Below, in pieces: positions 6,241 to 14,424 of a stretch of 23,421 bases of DNA. The stretch comes from JAGPUQ01 sp947084925 (GTDB lineage Bacteria; Pseudomonadota; Gammaproteobacteria; Pseudomonadales; Porticoccaceae), in assembly GCA_947084925.1 (NCBI GenBank), contig CAMTUJ010000017.1, forward strand, positions 1 to 23,421, given 5' to 3'. Both the position numbers and the translations under genes were made by a program. The notes below the pieces were generated by a model. It had not been told where the DNA came from and made no database searches. It saw nothing but the letters and a program-made list of their open reading frames with translations. Each line of letters starts with the position of its first letter. Position 1 is the stretch's first letter.

Positions 6241-6384
6241 GCAGGTTGCTGAAAAACTACTGCGGGCACCATCTGCTTCGTTGCGCGGTGCTCGCTCCCT
6301 CGCCTATCTGGTTTGATATGTCTCGGTCGCTGCGCGCCGTGCGCCTCGCATCTGGCCCCCTCGCAACGTTTTTCAGCAACCTGC
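6241..6384 (+). repeat. MITE-like element with perfect 17-bp terminal inverted repeats
   Basis: GCAGGTTGCTGAAAAAC (6241-6257) and its exact reverse complement GTTTTTCAGCAACCTGC (6368-6384) bound a 144-bp unit without credible coding capacity. A decayed copy lies at 5402-5542 in the other orientation. The right end overlaps the last base of the metR stop codon, so the element fits exactly in the gap between metR and the methyltransferase gene. No target-site duplication was evident. Confidence 0.85.
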
Positions 6385-7289
6385 TAGGGTTCGGCGCGCG
6401 CGGCGGCCTGGTGCTCGCCGGCAAAAGCACAAAAATCCCGCAGATAGTCCAGCTCCCGGTCGCTGGAACGCAGCGCGGCATACAGGGTGCGGTGCAGTCC
6501 CGCCTCGCCCAGCGGCCGGGTCACCAGGCTGCGACTGTGGGGCGTGTGGCGCATCACCCAGTCGGGCAGGGCCGCGACGCCCTGACCGCTGGTCACCAGC
6601 AGCAGGATGATCGCGGTGAGTTCCGCCTGGCGCACGGCCGCCGGCGCCACGCCGGCCGGTTGCAGAAAATACTTGAACACGTCCATGCGCGCCGGTTGCA
6701 CGGGATAGGTGATCAGGGTCTCGCCGGCCAGATGCTCGGGTTGAATCCAGGGCTGTGCCGTCAGTGGATGGTTGTCCGGCAGCACCAGCAAGCCTTCGTA
6801 GTCGAACAGCGGGACGAACGCGAGGTCGGGCGTTTCCACCGGGTCCGAGGTGATCACCAGATCGATATCGCCCTGGCGCAGCGCGGGCAGGGAGTCGAAG
6901 GCGAGGCCGAGGCGGATATCCACGTCCACCGCGCGCCAGCGTGCCTTGAAGCGCGCCAGTACCGGCATCAGCCATTCGAAACAGGCATGGCATTCGATGG
7001 CCAGATGCAGCCGGCCAGCGTCGCCGGCGGCGATCCGCGCCAGCTCGCGTTCGACCTGTTCGAAGCGGGGGAGGGTGTCCCGCGCCAGCGCCACCAGCTT
7101 TTGGCCGGCCGCCGACAGCCGGATCGGCTTGGTGTGGCGGTGGAACAGCGCCAGACCGTAATAGTCCTCCAGTAGCTTGATCTGGTGGGACAGCGCCGAG
7201 GGGGTCAGATGCAGGCGCTCGGCGGCGCGCGCCAGGCTCCCGGTGTCGGCCATGGCGAGCAGGTTGCGCAGGTGTCGGCGTTCGATCAT
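6384..7289 (-). CDS. metR: LysR-type regulator MetR
   Basis: A homocysteine-responsive transcription factor that activates methionine biosynthesis genes, classically metE. It is 301 aa. The N-terminal winged HTH is RHLRNLLAMADTGSLARAAE, then RLHLTPSALSHQIKLLEDYYG (about 5-45). The effector domain covers about 90-290 with AIECHACFEWLMPVL, LVITSDPV and LPDNHPL, as in MetR. It is divergent from metE across 96 bp, the classic arrangement. The start is the ATG read at 7289-7287. The stop codon shares a base with the MITE-like element downstream. Confidence 0.93.
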   Translation of the reverse strand: MIERRHLRNLLAMADTGSLARAAERLHLTPSALSHQIKLLEDYYGLALFHRHTKPIRLSAAGQKLVALARDTLPRFEQVERELARIAAGDAGRLHLAIECHACFEWLMPVLARFKARWRAVDVDIRLGLAFDSLPALRQGDIDLVITSDPVETPDLAFVPLFDYEGLLVLPDNHPLTAQPWIQPEHLAGETLITYPVQPARMDVFKYFLQPAGVAPAAVRQAELTAIILLLVTSGQGVAALPDWVMRHTPHSRSLVTRPLGEAGLHRTLYAALRSSDRELDYLRDFCAFAGEHQAAARAEP

Positions 7290-7385
7290 GTTGAGCAGAA
7301 ATCATGTTGGTTGGTAGAGACGTGAGATTTTATGGATTAGTCAGCGAAAATAGAATGGTCGTCCTGCTGCAATCCGAGACGACAC
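7290..7385. promoter_or_regulatory. metR-metE divergent control region
   Basis: This 96-bp region should hold both promoters and MetR sites. A 9-bp direct repeat ATCATGTTG occurs at 7285-7293, over the metR start, and at 7301-7309. TAGAAT (7351-7356) is a possible metE -10 box, with no good -35, as expected for an activated promoter. A clear MetR palindrome (TGAA-N5-TTCA) was not found. Confidence 0.45.
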
Positions 7386-9683
7386 ATGGACGCTTTGCCA
7401 ACCATCTGTGCCCACAATCTGGGTTTTCCCCGCATCGGCCGCAACCGGGAGCTGAAATGGGCGCTCGAAGCCTATTGGCGCGGGGAGCTCGATCAGGACC
7501 AACTGGAGCTGCGCGGACGCGAGCTGCGCCGCCGCCACTGGGCGCTGCAACGCGCCGCCGGTCTTGACCTGGTGCCGGTGGGAGATTTTTCCTGGTACGA
7601 CCAGGTGCTGGACATGACCGCATTGCTGGGGGTGATTCCGGCGCGCTTCGACTGGGACGGCGGCGCGGTGGATCTCGACCTCTACTTCCGCCTGGCGCGG
7701 GGCCGCGCGCCCAGTGGCAGCCCCGCCCCCGCCTGCGAGATGACCAAGTGGTTCGATACCAACTACCACTATCTGGTCCCCGAGCTGAGCGCCGGGCAGG
7801 AATTCCGGCTCTCCGGCACCCGCCTGTTCGATCAGGTCGCCGAGGCGCAAGCGCTGGGTCTGCGGCCCAAGCCGGTGCTGGTGGGGCCGCTGACCTGGCT
7901 GTGGCTGGCGCGACCAGCGAGCGAGCGCGACGACCGGCTGGCGCTGTTGCCGGGCTTGCTCGCGGTGTATCGGCAGATTCTCGCCCGGCTCGCCGCCCAG
8001 GGCGTGGCCTGGGTACAGATCGACGAACCCATCCTCGCGCTCGACCTGCCCGCGCCCTGGCAGGCGGCTTTTCCCGATGCTTACTCCGTACTGGAAAACT
8101 GCGGTGTGCAGGTGCTGCTCGCGAATTATTTCGGGCCGCTCGCCGACAATCTGGCGCTCGCCTGCGCGCTGCCGGTGGCGGGCCTGCACGTCGATGCCGT
8201 CCGCGCCGCGCACGAACTGGACGCGGTCGACGAGCGGCTGCCATCGGGGCGCGTGCTCTCGGTGGGGATCGTCGATGGCCGCAATATCTGGCGCACCGAT
8301 CTCGATGCGGCGCTGGCCCGGTTGCAGGCGGTTCTGGCGCGGCGCGAGGGCCGGCTCTGGCTGGCGCCGTCCTGCTCGCTGCTGCATGTTCCCGCGGATC
8401 ACACCGGCGACGACCGGCTGCCGGCGGATGTGATTTCCTGGCTCGCTTTTGCCACCCAGAAACTCGACGAGATCGCGCTGTTGCGCCACGCCCTGGCGGG
8501 CGAGACCGCCGCGACGCGGGACGCCTTCGACGCCAGTCGCCGCGCGCTGGCGAGCCGGCGCGCCTCGCCCCGGGTGCATCGCCCCGAGGTGGCGGCGCGG
8601 GTGGCCGCGCTCCGGGCAACCGATGAGCACCGGGCGCGACCCTACGGCGAGCGCATCGGCGCGCAGCGGGAGCGGTTGCAACTTCCGCTGTTTCCCACCA
8701 CCACCATCGGCTCGTTTCCCCAGACCGCCGCCATTCGTCAGGCGCGCAGCCGTTGGCGGGCCGGGGAGATTCCCGACGCCGAATACGATGATTTCATCCG
8801 CGCCGAAATCGCCAACGCCATCCGCGAGCAGGAAGCCCTCGGCCTCGATGTTCTGGTGCATGGCGAAGCCGAGCGCAACGACATGGTGGAGTACTTCGGC
8901 GAACACCTTGACGGCTTCGTGTTCTCGGGCAACGGCTGGGTGCAGTCCTATGGTTCCCGCTGCGTGAAGCCGCCCATCATCCTGGGGGATGTGGCGCGCC
9001 CCGCGGCGATGACGGTGGCATGGATCCGCTACGCCCAGACCCTGACGGACAGGCCCGTCAAAGGCATGCTCACCGGCCCCGTGACGCTGCTCAACTGGTC
9101 CTTCGTGCGCGATGACCAGCCGCGCGCCGCCACCTGCCTTCAGCTTGCGCTCGCGATCCGCGATGAAGTGCGGGATCTGGAGGCGGCCGGCATCGGCATC
9201 ATCCAGATCGACGAGGCCGCGTTGCGCGAGGGTTTGCCGCTGCGCCATGCGGACTGGGATGAATACCTCGCCTGGGCGGTGCGCGCGTTTCGCATCGCGT
9301 CAGCCGGGGTGGACGATGCCACCCAGATCCACACTCACATGTGCTATTCGGACTTCAACGACATCATCGGCGCGGTGGCCGCCATGGATGCCGACGTCAC
9401 CACCATCGAGAGCGCGCGCTCGGATGATCGGCTGCTGGATGCGTTCCGGGATTTCGCCTACCCCAACGAGATCGGTCCCGGGGTCTACGACATCCACTCG
9501 CCCAATGTGCCCCAGGCCGCCGAGATTCTGGATCGCCTGCGCCGTGCCCGTGCCCGGGTGCCGGCGGAGCGGCTGTGGGTAAACCCAGACTGCGGTCTCA
9601 AGACTCGATCCTGGGACGAGGTGCGGCCCGCACTCACGGCCATGGTGGCCGCGGCCCGCGCGCTGCGCGCTGCGTCCGACTGA
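7386..9683 (+). CDS. metE: Cobalamin-independent methionine synthase MetE
   Basis: It transfers the methyl group of 5-methyltetrahydropteroyl-tri-L-glutamate to homocysteine, the last step of methionine synthesis, without B12. It is 765 aa, full length. The N-terminal domain opens NLGFPRIGRNRELKWALEAY and the catalytic C-terminal half opens LFPTTTIGSFPQTAAIR. The zinc and substrate ligands are in place: H651 and C653 (HTHMCYSDF), E675 (TTIESARSD) and C736 (NPDCGLKTR), at the same spacing as H641/C643/E665/C726 of E. coli MetE. It is divergent from metR and probably activated by MetR with homocysteine. No terminator is seen behind it. Confidence 0.98.
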   Translation: MDALPTICAHNLGFPRIGRNRELKWALEAYWRGELDQDQLELRGRELRRRHWALQRAAGLDLVPVGDFSWYDQVLDMTALLGVIPARFDWDGGAVDLDLYFRLARGRAPSGSPAPACEMTKWFDTNYHYLVPELSAGQEFRLSGTRLFDQVAEAQALGLRPKPVLVGPLTWLWLARPASERDDRLALLPGLLAVYRQILARLAAQGVAWVQIDEPILALDLPAPWQAAFPDAYSVLENCGVQVLLANYFGPLADNLALACALPVAGLHVDAVRAAHELDAVDERLPSGRVLSVGIVDGRNIWRTDLDAALARLQAVLARREGRLWLAPSCSLLHVPADHTGDDRLPADVISWLAFATQKLDEIALLRHALAGETAATRDAFDASRRALASRRASPRVHRPEVAARVAALRATDEHRARPYGERIGAQRERLQLPLFPTTTIGSFPQTAAIRQARSRWRAGEIPDAEYDDFIRAEIANAIREQEALGLDVLVHGEAERNDMVEYFGEHLDGFVFSGNGWVQSYGSRCVKPPIILGDVARPAAMTVAWIRYAQTLTDRPVKGMLTGPVTLLNWSFVRDDQPRAATCLQLALAIRDEVRDLEAAGIGIIQIDEAALREGLPLRHADWDEYLAWAVRAFRIASAGVDDATQIHTHMCYSDFNDIIGAVAAMDADVTTIESARSDDRLLDAFRDFAYPNEIGPGVYDIHSPNVPQAAEILDRLRRARARVPAERLWVNPDCGLKTRSWDEVRPALTAMVAAARALRAASD

Positions 9684-9716
9684 CGGCGCCGGGTTGTGCG
9701 CGGGTTTCGGGTCGCC

Positions 9717-9745
9717 TTGAGGCGGTTGCGGATTCGGGCTACATT
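9717..9745 (+). promoter_or_regulatory. Candidate sigma-70 promoter for the carboxylase gene
   Basis: TTGAGG (9717-9722) and TACATT (9740-9745) are separated by 17 bp, each matching four of six consensus bases. They lie about 94 nt upstream of the next ATG, in the metE-carboxylase gap. Confidence 0.4.
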
Positions 9746-9838
9746 CCCGCGCCACTTCGATTCCCGCGCCGCTTTGCAACTTTCCGTCTTTACGGAGCAA
9801 TGCGGCAGCCCTCCTCCTGAGGACAGCCCGAGGACAGT

Positions 9839-11386
9839 ATGAGCGACGGCAAGACCCTGACCGAGGCCATGAAGCCCTTTGCCGAGCGCAAGCAGGCGCT
9901 GGCCGCCATCGACTATGCGCGCCGCCACGCGCGCGGTCTGCTGTCCGCCCGCGAGCGCGTCGATCTGCTGTTCGACGCGGGTACGTTCCTGGAGCTCGCG
10001 CCGCTGGCGCGCGAAAGCGATCTCGCCCGCGACACCAAGCCGGGCGAGACGCCGCGCGACGGCATCGTGGTGGGCTACGGCAAGGTCAACGGGCGCCGGG
10101 TCGCGGTCGCGGCCTACGACATGGAGTTTCGCGGCGGCTCCATGGGCAAGGTGTGCGAATGGAAATTCACGCGCCTGAAACGGATGGTGCTGGATCACGG
10201 GTTTCCGCTGGTCATCCTCACCGAGGGCACCGGCGCGCGGCTCGAAGAAGAGGTCAGTTCCCAGGGCGCCTACGACAATCCACAGTTCTCGAATCTGGTG
10301 GCGCTCAGCGGTTATGTGCCCATCGTGGTGGCGGTGATGGGGCTCTGCGTCGGCGGCCACGCCAATCTCACCGCCATCGGGGATTTCGTGCCCATGACGC
10401 GCGGCGCCTGCATGATGATCGCCGGCCCGCAGTTGCTGAAAACCAAGATGGGCATCGACACCACGCTGGAAGAGCTGGGCAGCGCGAAAAAACACGTCGA
10501 GCGTTCGGGCATGGCCGATCTGCTGGTCGAGGACGACCGCGAATGCATCGCGAGCATCAAGGAATTTCTGGCGTATGTTCCCGATAACTGCAATCAAGCC
10601 GCGCCGCGCCGGGCTACCCGCGACCGCCCCGATCGCCGCTGCGACGAACTGCTGGAGGTGGTACCGTCCGATTTGCGTTTTGCCTACGATGTCAAAAAAG
10701 TTGTCCGCAGTCTGGTGGACGATGGTGCCTGCTTCGAATTCAAACCGCGTTTTGCGCAGAATGTGGTGACCGCGCTCGCGCATCTGGATGGCCGCGCGGT
10801 CGGCATCATCGCCAACCAGCCCAATCAGATGTCCGGCACGCTGGATGTAAAAGCCTGTCAGAAAATCTGTCGCTTCATCAATTTCTGCGACGTGTACGGT
10901 TTCGCGCTGATCTTTCTGCAGGACATTCCGGGTTTCTATCCCGGGCCGCAGTCGGAGGAGGACGGCATCATCCGCTGGTCCACGCGCATGCTTTACGAAA
11001 TCGAGCACGCCACCGTTCCGCGCATGACGGTGATGATGCGCAAGGCCTACGGTCTCGCCCACTACGGCATGAACAGCCTGGGCATGCGCCCCGATCTGCT
11101 GGTGGCCTGGCCGCTCGCGTCGTTCAGCGCCATCGCGCCCGACGATGCGGTGCAGGTGCTGTTCGGCAAGCAGCTCGCGCAGCAGGAAGACGGCGAGCAG
11201 CGCAAGCAGGAACTGATCGACGAATTTCGCGCCAAGATCGGCATTCTGCCCGCCGCCGAAGCCGCGCTGGTGGACGACGTCATCGACCCCAGGGACACCC
11301 GCCGGGTGCTGATCCAGGCGCTCGACATGGCGCGCGAACGCCGCGCCGGACATCCCTTCAAAAGGCGGGGGATAACGCCGATCTGA
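9839..11386 (+). CDS. Biotin-dependent acyl-CoA carboxylase, carboxyltransferase (beta) subunit
   Basis: A 515-aa member of the carboxyltransferase family (PF01039), which moves CO2 from carboxybiotin to an acyl-CoA such as propionyl- or methylcrotonyl-CoA. The N-terminal half begins LLSARERVDLLFDAGTFLEL and contains the oxyanion-hole region AVMGLCVGGHANLTAIGDF. The C-terminal half has NQPNQMSGTLDVKACQKICR, FLQDIPGFYPG and the end DDVIDPRDTRRVL. GGSMGKVCEWK stands where many family members have GGSLGE, so the substrate is uncertain. No biotin carboxylase or biotin carrier gene is in the window, so the partner must be elsewhere. GAGGA precedes the ATG. It converges on the slipin gene with a 29-bp gap. 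Confidence 0.88.
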   Translation: MSDGKTLTEAMKPFAERKQALAAIDYARRHARGLLSARERVDLLFDAGTFLELAPLARESDLARDTKPGETPRDGIVVGYGKVNGRRVAVAAYDMEFRGGSMGKVCEWKFTRLKRMVLDHGFPLVILTEGTGARLEEEVSSQGAYDNPQFSNLVALSGYVPIVVAVMGLCVGGHANLTAIGDFVPMTRGACMMIAGPQLLKTKMGIDTTLEELGSAKKHVERSGMADLLVEDDRECIASIKEFLAYVPDNCNQAAPRRATRDRPDRRCDELLEVVPSDLRFAYDVKKVVRSLVDDGACFEFKPRFAQNVVTALAHLDGRAVGIIANQPNQMSGTLDVKACQKICRFINFCDVYGFALIFLQDIPGFYPGPQSEEDGIIRWSTRMLYEIEHATVPRMTVMMRKAYGLAHYGMNSLGMRPDLLVAWPLASFSAIAPDDAVQVLFGKQLAQQEDGEQRKQELIDEFRAKIGILPAAEAALVDDVIDPRDTRRVLIQALDMARERRAGHPFKRRGITPI

Positions 11387-11415
11387 AGGTCATCAGTGCG
11401 CGGCGGCGGCTGGAA

Positions 11416-12195
11416 TCAGGCCTCCGGCGTTTTGGGCGCATCCGGTTTGGGCCGGTCGCCGATCAGGCGGTCGATCATGTCCAGCGGCATCGGGAACACG
11501 ATGGTGTTGGTTTTTTCGCCGGCGATGCCGGTCAGGGTCTGCAGGTAACGCAGGTGAAGCGCCTCGGGTTGCTGTGCCAGGATGCGGGCGGCTTCGAGCA
11601 GCTTTTCCGCCGCCTGTAATTCGCCCTCGGCGTGGATCACCTTGGCGCGCCGCGTGCGTTCCTCCTCGGCCTGGCGGGCGATGGCGCGGATCATGGTTTC
11701 GTTGAGATCGACGTGCTTGATTTCGACATTACCGACCTTGATGCCCCAGGCATCGGTCTGGGCATCGAGGATATTCTGGATATCGGCATTCAGCCGGTCG
11801 CGCTGGGCCAGCATCTCGTCCAGCTCGTGTTGCCCCAGCACCGAGCGCAGCGTGGTCTGGGCCAGCTGACTGGTGGCGTCGAGATAATCCTCGACCTGGA
11901 TGATGGCGCGTTCCGGATCAATTACCCGGAAGTAGATCACCGCGTTGACCTGCACCGAGACGTTGTCGCGGGAAATCACGTCCTGGCTCGGAACATCCAT
12001 CACCACGGTGCGCAGATCCACCCGCACCATCTGCTGGATGCCGGGGATGATGATGATGAAGCCGGGGCCCTTGACCTTCCAGAAACGGCCGAGCGTAAAT
12101 ACGACGCCGCGCTCGTACTCGCGCAGGATTTTGATGGCGCTTGCCAGAAAAACAATGACGAGCAGCAGCAGGGTAAAGAGCGGATATTGCATCAT
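11416..12195 (-). CDS. Slipin / stomatin-like SPFH membrane protein
   Basis: A 259-aa SPFH/band-7 protein. The N-terminal membrane anchor is FTLLLLVIVFLASAI (about 7-21). The SPFH domain follows with YERGVVFTLGRFWKVKGPGF, the family's RVDLRTVVMDVPSQDVISRDNV and TTLRSVLGQHELDEMLAQRD. A helical coiled region (about 165-220: EEERTRRAKVIHAEGELQAA) drives oligomerisation. The ATG overlaps the stop of the NfeD gene by 4 nt, so the pair is one operon. In archaeal and bacterial homologues the slipin is the partner or substrate of the NfeD protease. The C-terminal tail is Pro/Asp-rich. Confidence 0.93.
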   Translation of the reverse strand: MMQYPLFTLLLLVIVFLASAIKILREYERGVVFTLGRFWKVKGPGFIIIIPGIQQMVRVDLRTVVMDVPSQDVISRDNVSVQVNAVIYFRVIDPERAIIQVEDYLDATSQLAQTTLRSVLGQHELDEMLAQRDRLNADIQNILDAQTDAWGIKVGNVEIKHVDLNETMIRAIARQAEEERTRRAKVIHAEGELQAAEKLLEAARILAQQPEALHLRYLQTLTGIAGEKTNTIVFPMPLDMIDRLIGDRPKPDAPKTPEA

Positions 12196-13577
12196 GAGCC
12201 GGCCTCCAGGCTGGTGGTTTCCACGGGTTCGAGTTCCAGGGTCAGGCCGTCGATAGCCCTTACCCGGGCTTTTTGTCCTCTCCTCAGGGGTTGCGCGCTG
12301 CGACCGCGCCAGCTTTCGCTGTGCACGAACACCCGCCCCTGGTGGTCGCTGAAGTCTTCCGTTACCTCCCCTACCGCGCCTATGAGTTGTTCGGCTCCGG
12401 ATACCACGCCACGGTGCCGAGAGGACAATGCCATCCCGACCATGGTGATCAGGAACATCGCGCTCAGTATGGCAGTGGTGACGATTACCGAGAGATAGAT
12501 ACGAAAGTTGGGGACTTCGGTGTCCATGAGGATGATGGAGCCGATCACGAAGGCGATGATACCGCCTATGCCCAGCATGCCGAAGCTGGGTTCAAACGCT
12601 TCGGCAATCATGAAGCCGATGCCCAGCAGGATGAGTCCGAAACCGGCGTAGTTCACCGGCAGCATCTGAAAGGAATACAGCGCGAGCAACAGGCAGATAG
12701 CCCCAATGGTGCCGGGGATCAGGCTGCCGGGGTTGTAGAACTCGAGGATCAAGCCGTAGATACCCACCAGCATCAGGATGTAGGCGACATTGGGGTTGGT
12801 GATGACGCCGAGCAGGCGCGAGCGCCAGTCCGGCAGCAATTCGGTAACCGGGAGTCCCCGCGTGCGGAGGGTGATCTCGTTGCCCTGCACGCTGACTACC
12901 CGCCCGTCCATCTGCGCGAGCAGATCGTTGACATCCTGGGCGACGATGTCGATCACGCCCTGTGCCAGGGCTTCGCTGGCCTGCAGGCTCGCCGCCTCGC
13001 GCACCGTGCGCTCAGCCCAGTCGGCGTTGCGCCCGCGCAGTTCCGCAAGCCCGCGGATGTAGGCTGCGGCGTCATTGACCGCTTTCTTTTCCATTGCGGT
13101 TTTGCCGCCGGCATCGCCTTTGGCCCCGTCGGTGCCATCCGATTCATCCGGCTGGCGCCCGGGTGACAACCCGCCGATGGCCACGGGAGTCGCCGCACCC
13201 AGGTTAGTGCCGGGGGCCATGGCGGCGATATGGCTGGCATACAGGATGTAGGTACCGGCGCTCGCCGCCCGCGCCCCCGTGGGCGCCACATAGGTGGCGA
13301 CCGGAATCGGCGATGCGGTGATGCGCCGGATCATGGCACGCATCGCGGTGTCCAGTCCGCCCGGGGTATCCATGTGCAGGATGATGATCCGGGGTGACAG
13401 CTCTGCCGCCTGGTCGAGCGCGTGGGCCAAGTAATCGTCCGTTGCCGGGCCGATGGCACCGTCCACCGAAAGCAGCATCGCATGCGCATCGCCGGCGGTC
13501 GGCTTGTTGTCGGTCGCCGGGACTCCGGTGGCCGTTGTCAGGAAGATCCAGAAAAGGACACGGCTGAAGCGCTGCAT
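12192..13577 (-). CDS. NfeD-family ClpP-class membrane serine protease
   Basis: A 461-aa long-form NfeD (NfeD1b type). A signal segment at the N-terminus is followed by a ClpP-like protease domain (about 32-210). The catalytic pair is S106 (ARAASAGT) and K165 (EKKAVNDAA), the Ser-Lys dyad known from the Pyrococcus PH1510 protease. Four or five hydrophobic spans follow (YILMLVGIYGLILEF, TIGAICLLLALYSF, GFGLILLGIGFMIAE, IGGIIAFVIGSIILM), then a soluble OB-fold NfeD domain at the C-terminus (about 395-450). A Gly/Asp-rich insertion (about 136-162) lies between the two catalytic residues. It probably cleaves or controls the adjacent slipin and acts in membrane quality control. Confidence 0.92.
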   Translation of the reverse strand: MQRFSRVLFWIFLTTATGVPATDNKPTAGDAHAMLLSVDGAIGPATDDYLAHALDQAAELSPRIIILHMDTPGGLDTAMRAMIRRITASPIPVATYVAPTGARAASAGTYILYASHIAAMAPGTNLGAATPVAIGGLSPGRQPDESDGTDGAKGDAGGKTAMEKKAVNDAAAYIRGLAELRGRNADWAERTVREAASLQASEALAQGVIDIVAQDVNDLLAQMDGRVVSVQGNEITLRTRGLPVTELLPDWRSRLLGVITNPNVAYILMLVGIYGLILEFYNPGSLIPGTIGAICLLLALYSFQMLPVNYAGFGLILLGIGFMIAEAFEPSFGMLGIGGIIAFVIGSIILMDTEVPNFRIYLSVIVTTAILSAMFLITMVGMALSSRHRGVVSGAEQLIGAVGEVTEDFSDHQGRVFVHSESWRGRSAQPLRRGQKARVRAIDGLTLELEPVETTSLEAGS

Positions 13578-13773
13578 AGCTGTCGCGGCCTGGTGTGAGC
13601 CTCCGTTCTACCAGTGTCTGGCTCCCCCGGCAAGTCGCAGAGCACGGGCCAGAGCGAGAGCGGAGGTAGCGGCAGCAGTGCAATCAGGGTTGGCGGGCCG
13701 CAAGCCAGAGCGCCGATCGGAGGCGCAACCCGGAAAAAAGCGCGGCGCGGCCGGCCGGTCCTGACAGAAACGA

Positions 13774-13799
13774 CGAAGGCCGCCCAAGGGCGGCCTTCG
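13774..13799 (-). terminator. Rho-independent-type terminator of the cytochrome gene
   Basis: CGAAGGCCGCCC (13774-13785) and GGGCGGCCTTCG (13788-13799) form a perfect 12-bp stem, 25 nt behind the cytochrome stop. On the minus strand TCGTTTCTG follows, a weak T-tract. 13578-13773 otherwise holds only the nfeD upstream region. Confidence 0.75.
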
Positions 13800-13823
13800 A
13801 GGGTGCTGGTGGTTGCGCTCCGC

Positions 13824-14255
13824 TTACTTGCTGTGTTCCACCATGTAGTCGACGGAGGCCTTGAGCTCGTCGTCCGAGCAGTCCATGCACAGGCCCTTGG
13901 GCGGCATGCCCAGGAAGCCGTTGGTAGTGCTGGCATAGAGCACGTCCATGCCCTTGGCAAGGCGGGGCGCCCAATCGCTGGCAGCTCCCACCTTGGGTGC
14001 GCCGGCGGCGCCGGTGGCATGGCAGACGGTACATTTGGCTTGATAAACCTCTTCACCGGAGCGCGCGGCACCGCCCGCAGCGGGCGCGGCCGCACCCTGC
14101 TTGACGATTTCGCCCTCAGGCGCGATGCGCTCGGCGATCTGAGCCTGGATTTCGGGTGGCGGCGCCCCCTTTTCTTTTGAACCACAGGCGACCAGCGCCG
14201 AACTCATACCCAGCCCCAAAACGACCAAGGCTGACACGCCAAGGGTTTTCTTCAT
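13824..14255 (-). CDS. Cytochrome c5-type monohaem lipoprotein
   Basis: A 143-aa c-type cytochrome for periplasmic electron transfer. The N-terminus has a lipoprotein signal peptide with lipobox LVAC (21-24), so C24 would be lipidated and the protein membrane-tethered. A flexible Ala/Gly/Pro linker (about 50-66) leads to the haem domain. Haem binding is at CTVCH (75-79) and the distal methionine is M117 in GMPPKG. The C123/C126 pair (LCMDCSDDEL) is the extra disulfide typical of the c5 group. GGAG lies 8 nt before the ATG and a TATAAT box lies 46 nt upstream of it. A strong hairpin terminator follows, so it appears monocistronic. Confidence 0.92.
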   Translation of the reverse strand: MKKTLGVSALVVLGLGMSSALVACGSKEKGAPPPEIQAQIAERIAPEGEIVKQGAAAPAAGGAARSGEEVYQAKCTVCHATGAAGAPKVGAASDWAPRLAKGMDVLYASTTNGFLGMPPKGLCMDCSDDELKASVDYMVEHSK

Positions 14256-14300
14256 CGCCCAATCTCCATCGCTGCACAGGAAGCGCGAACGCGCCGGGGC

Positions 14301-14306
14301 ATTATA
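14301..14306 (-). promoter_or_regulatory. -10 box upstream of the cytochrome gene
   Basis: On the minus strand this reads as a perfect TATAAT (in GACTATAATGCC), 46 nt upstream of the cytochrome ATG. No good -35 was found at 16-18 bp spacing. The rest of the gap 14256-14424 shows no other feature. Confidence 0.45.
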
Positions 14307-14424
14307 GTCGCTTGCCTATGCAGGAACATGACCTCGGGCAAGTTCATGTGCGGATCGGCTCTGGCGTGGCTCATGACGTTTGTCAACAGGCTGCTGACTG
14401 CCGGGGCTGCGAGACGCTGAAATG

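Noticed and set aside
7290..7385. Riboswitch before metE
   Set aside because: The gap is short and shows no SAM, SAH or cobalamin riboswitch layout; control by MetR explains the arrangement.
7341..9248. Long minus-strand frame of 635 codons
   Set aside because: It lies wholly opposite metE and has the composition of a GC-rich antisense shadow; metE is unambiguous.
9485..11353. Long minus-strand frame of 622 codons
   Set aside because: Antisense to the carboxyltransferase gene and the end of metE; no family resemblance.
11387..11415. Shared terminator between the convergent carboxylase and slipin genes
   Set aside because: The 29-bp gap has no inverted repeat or T-tract that would support one.
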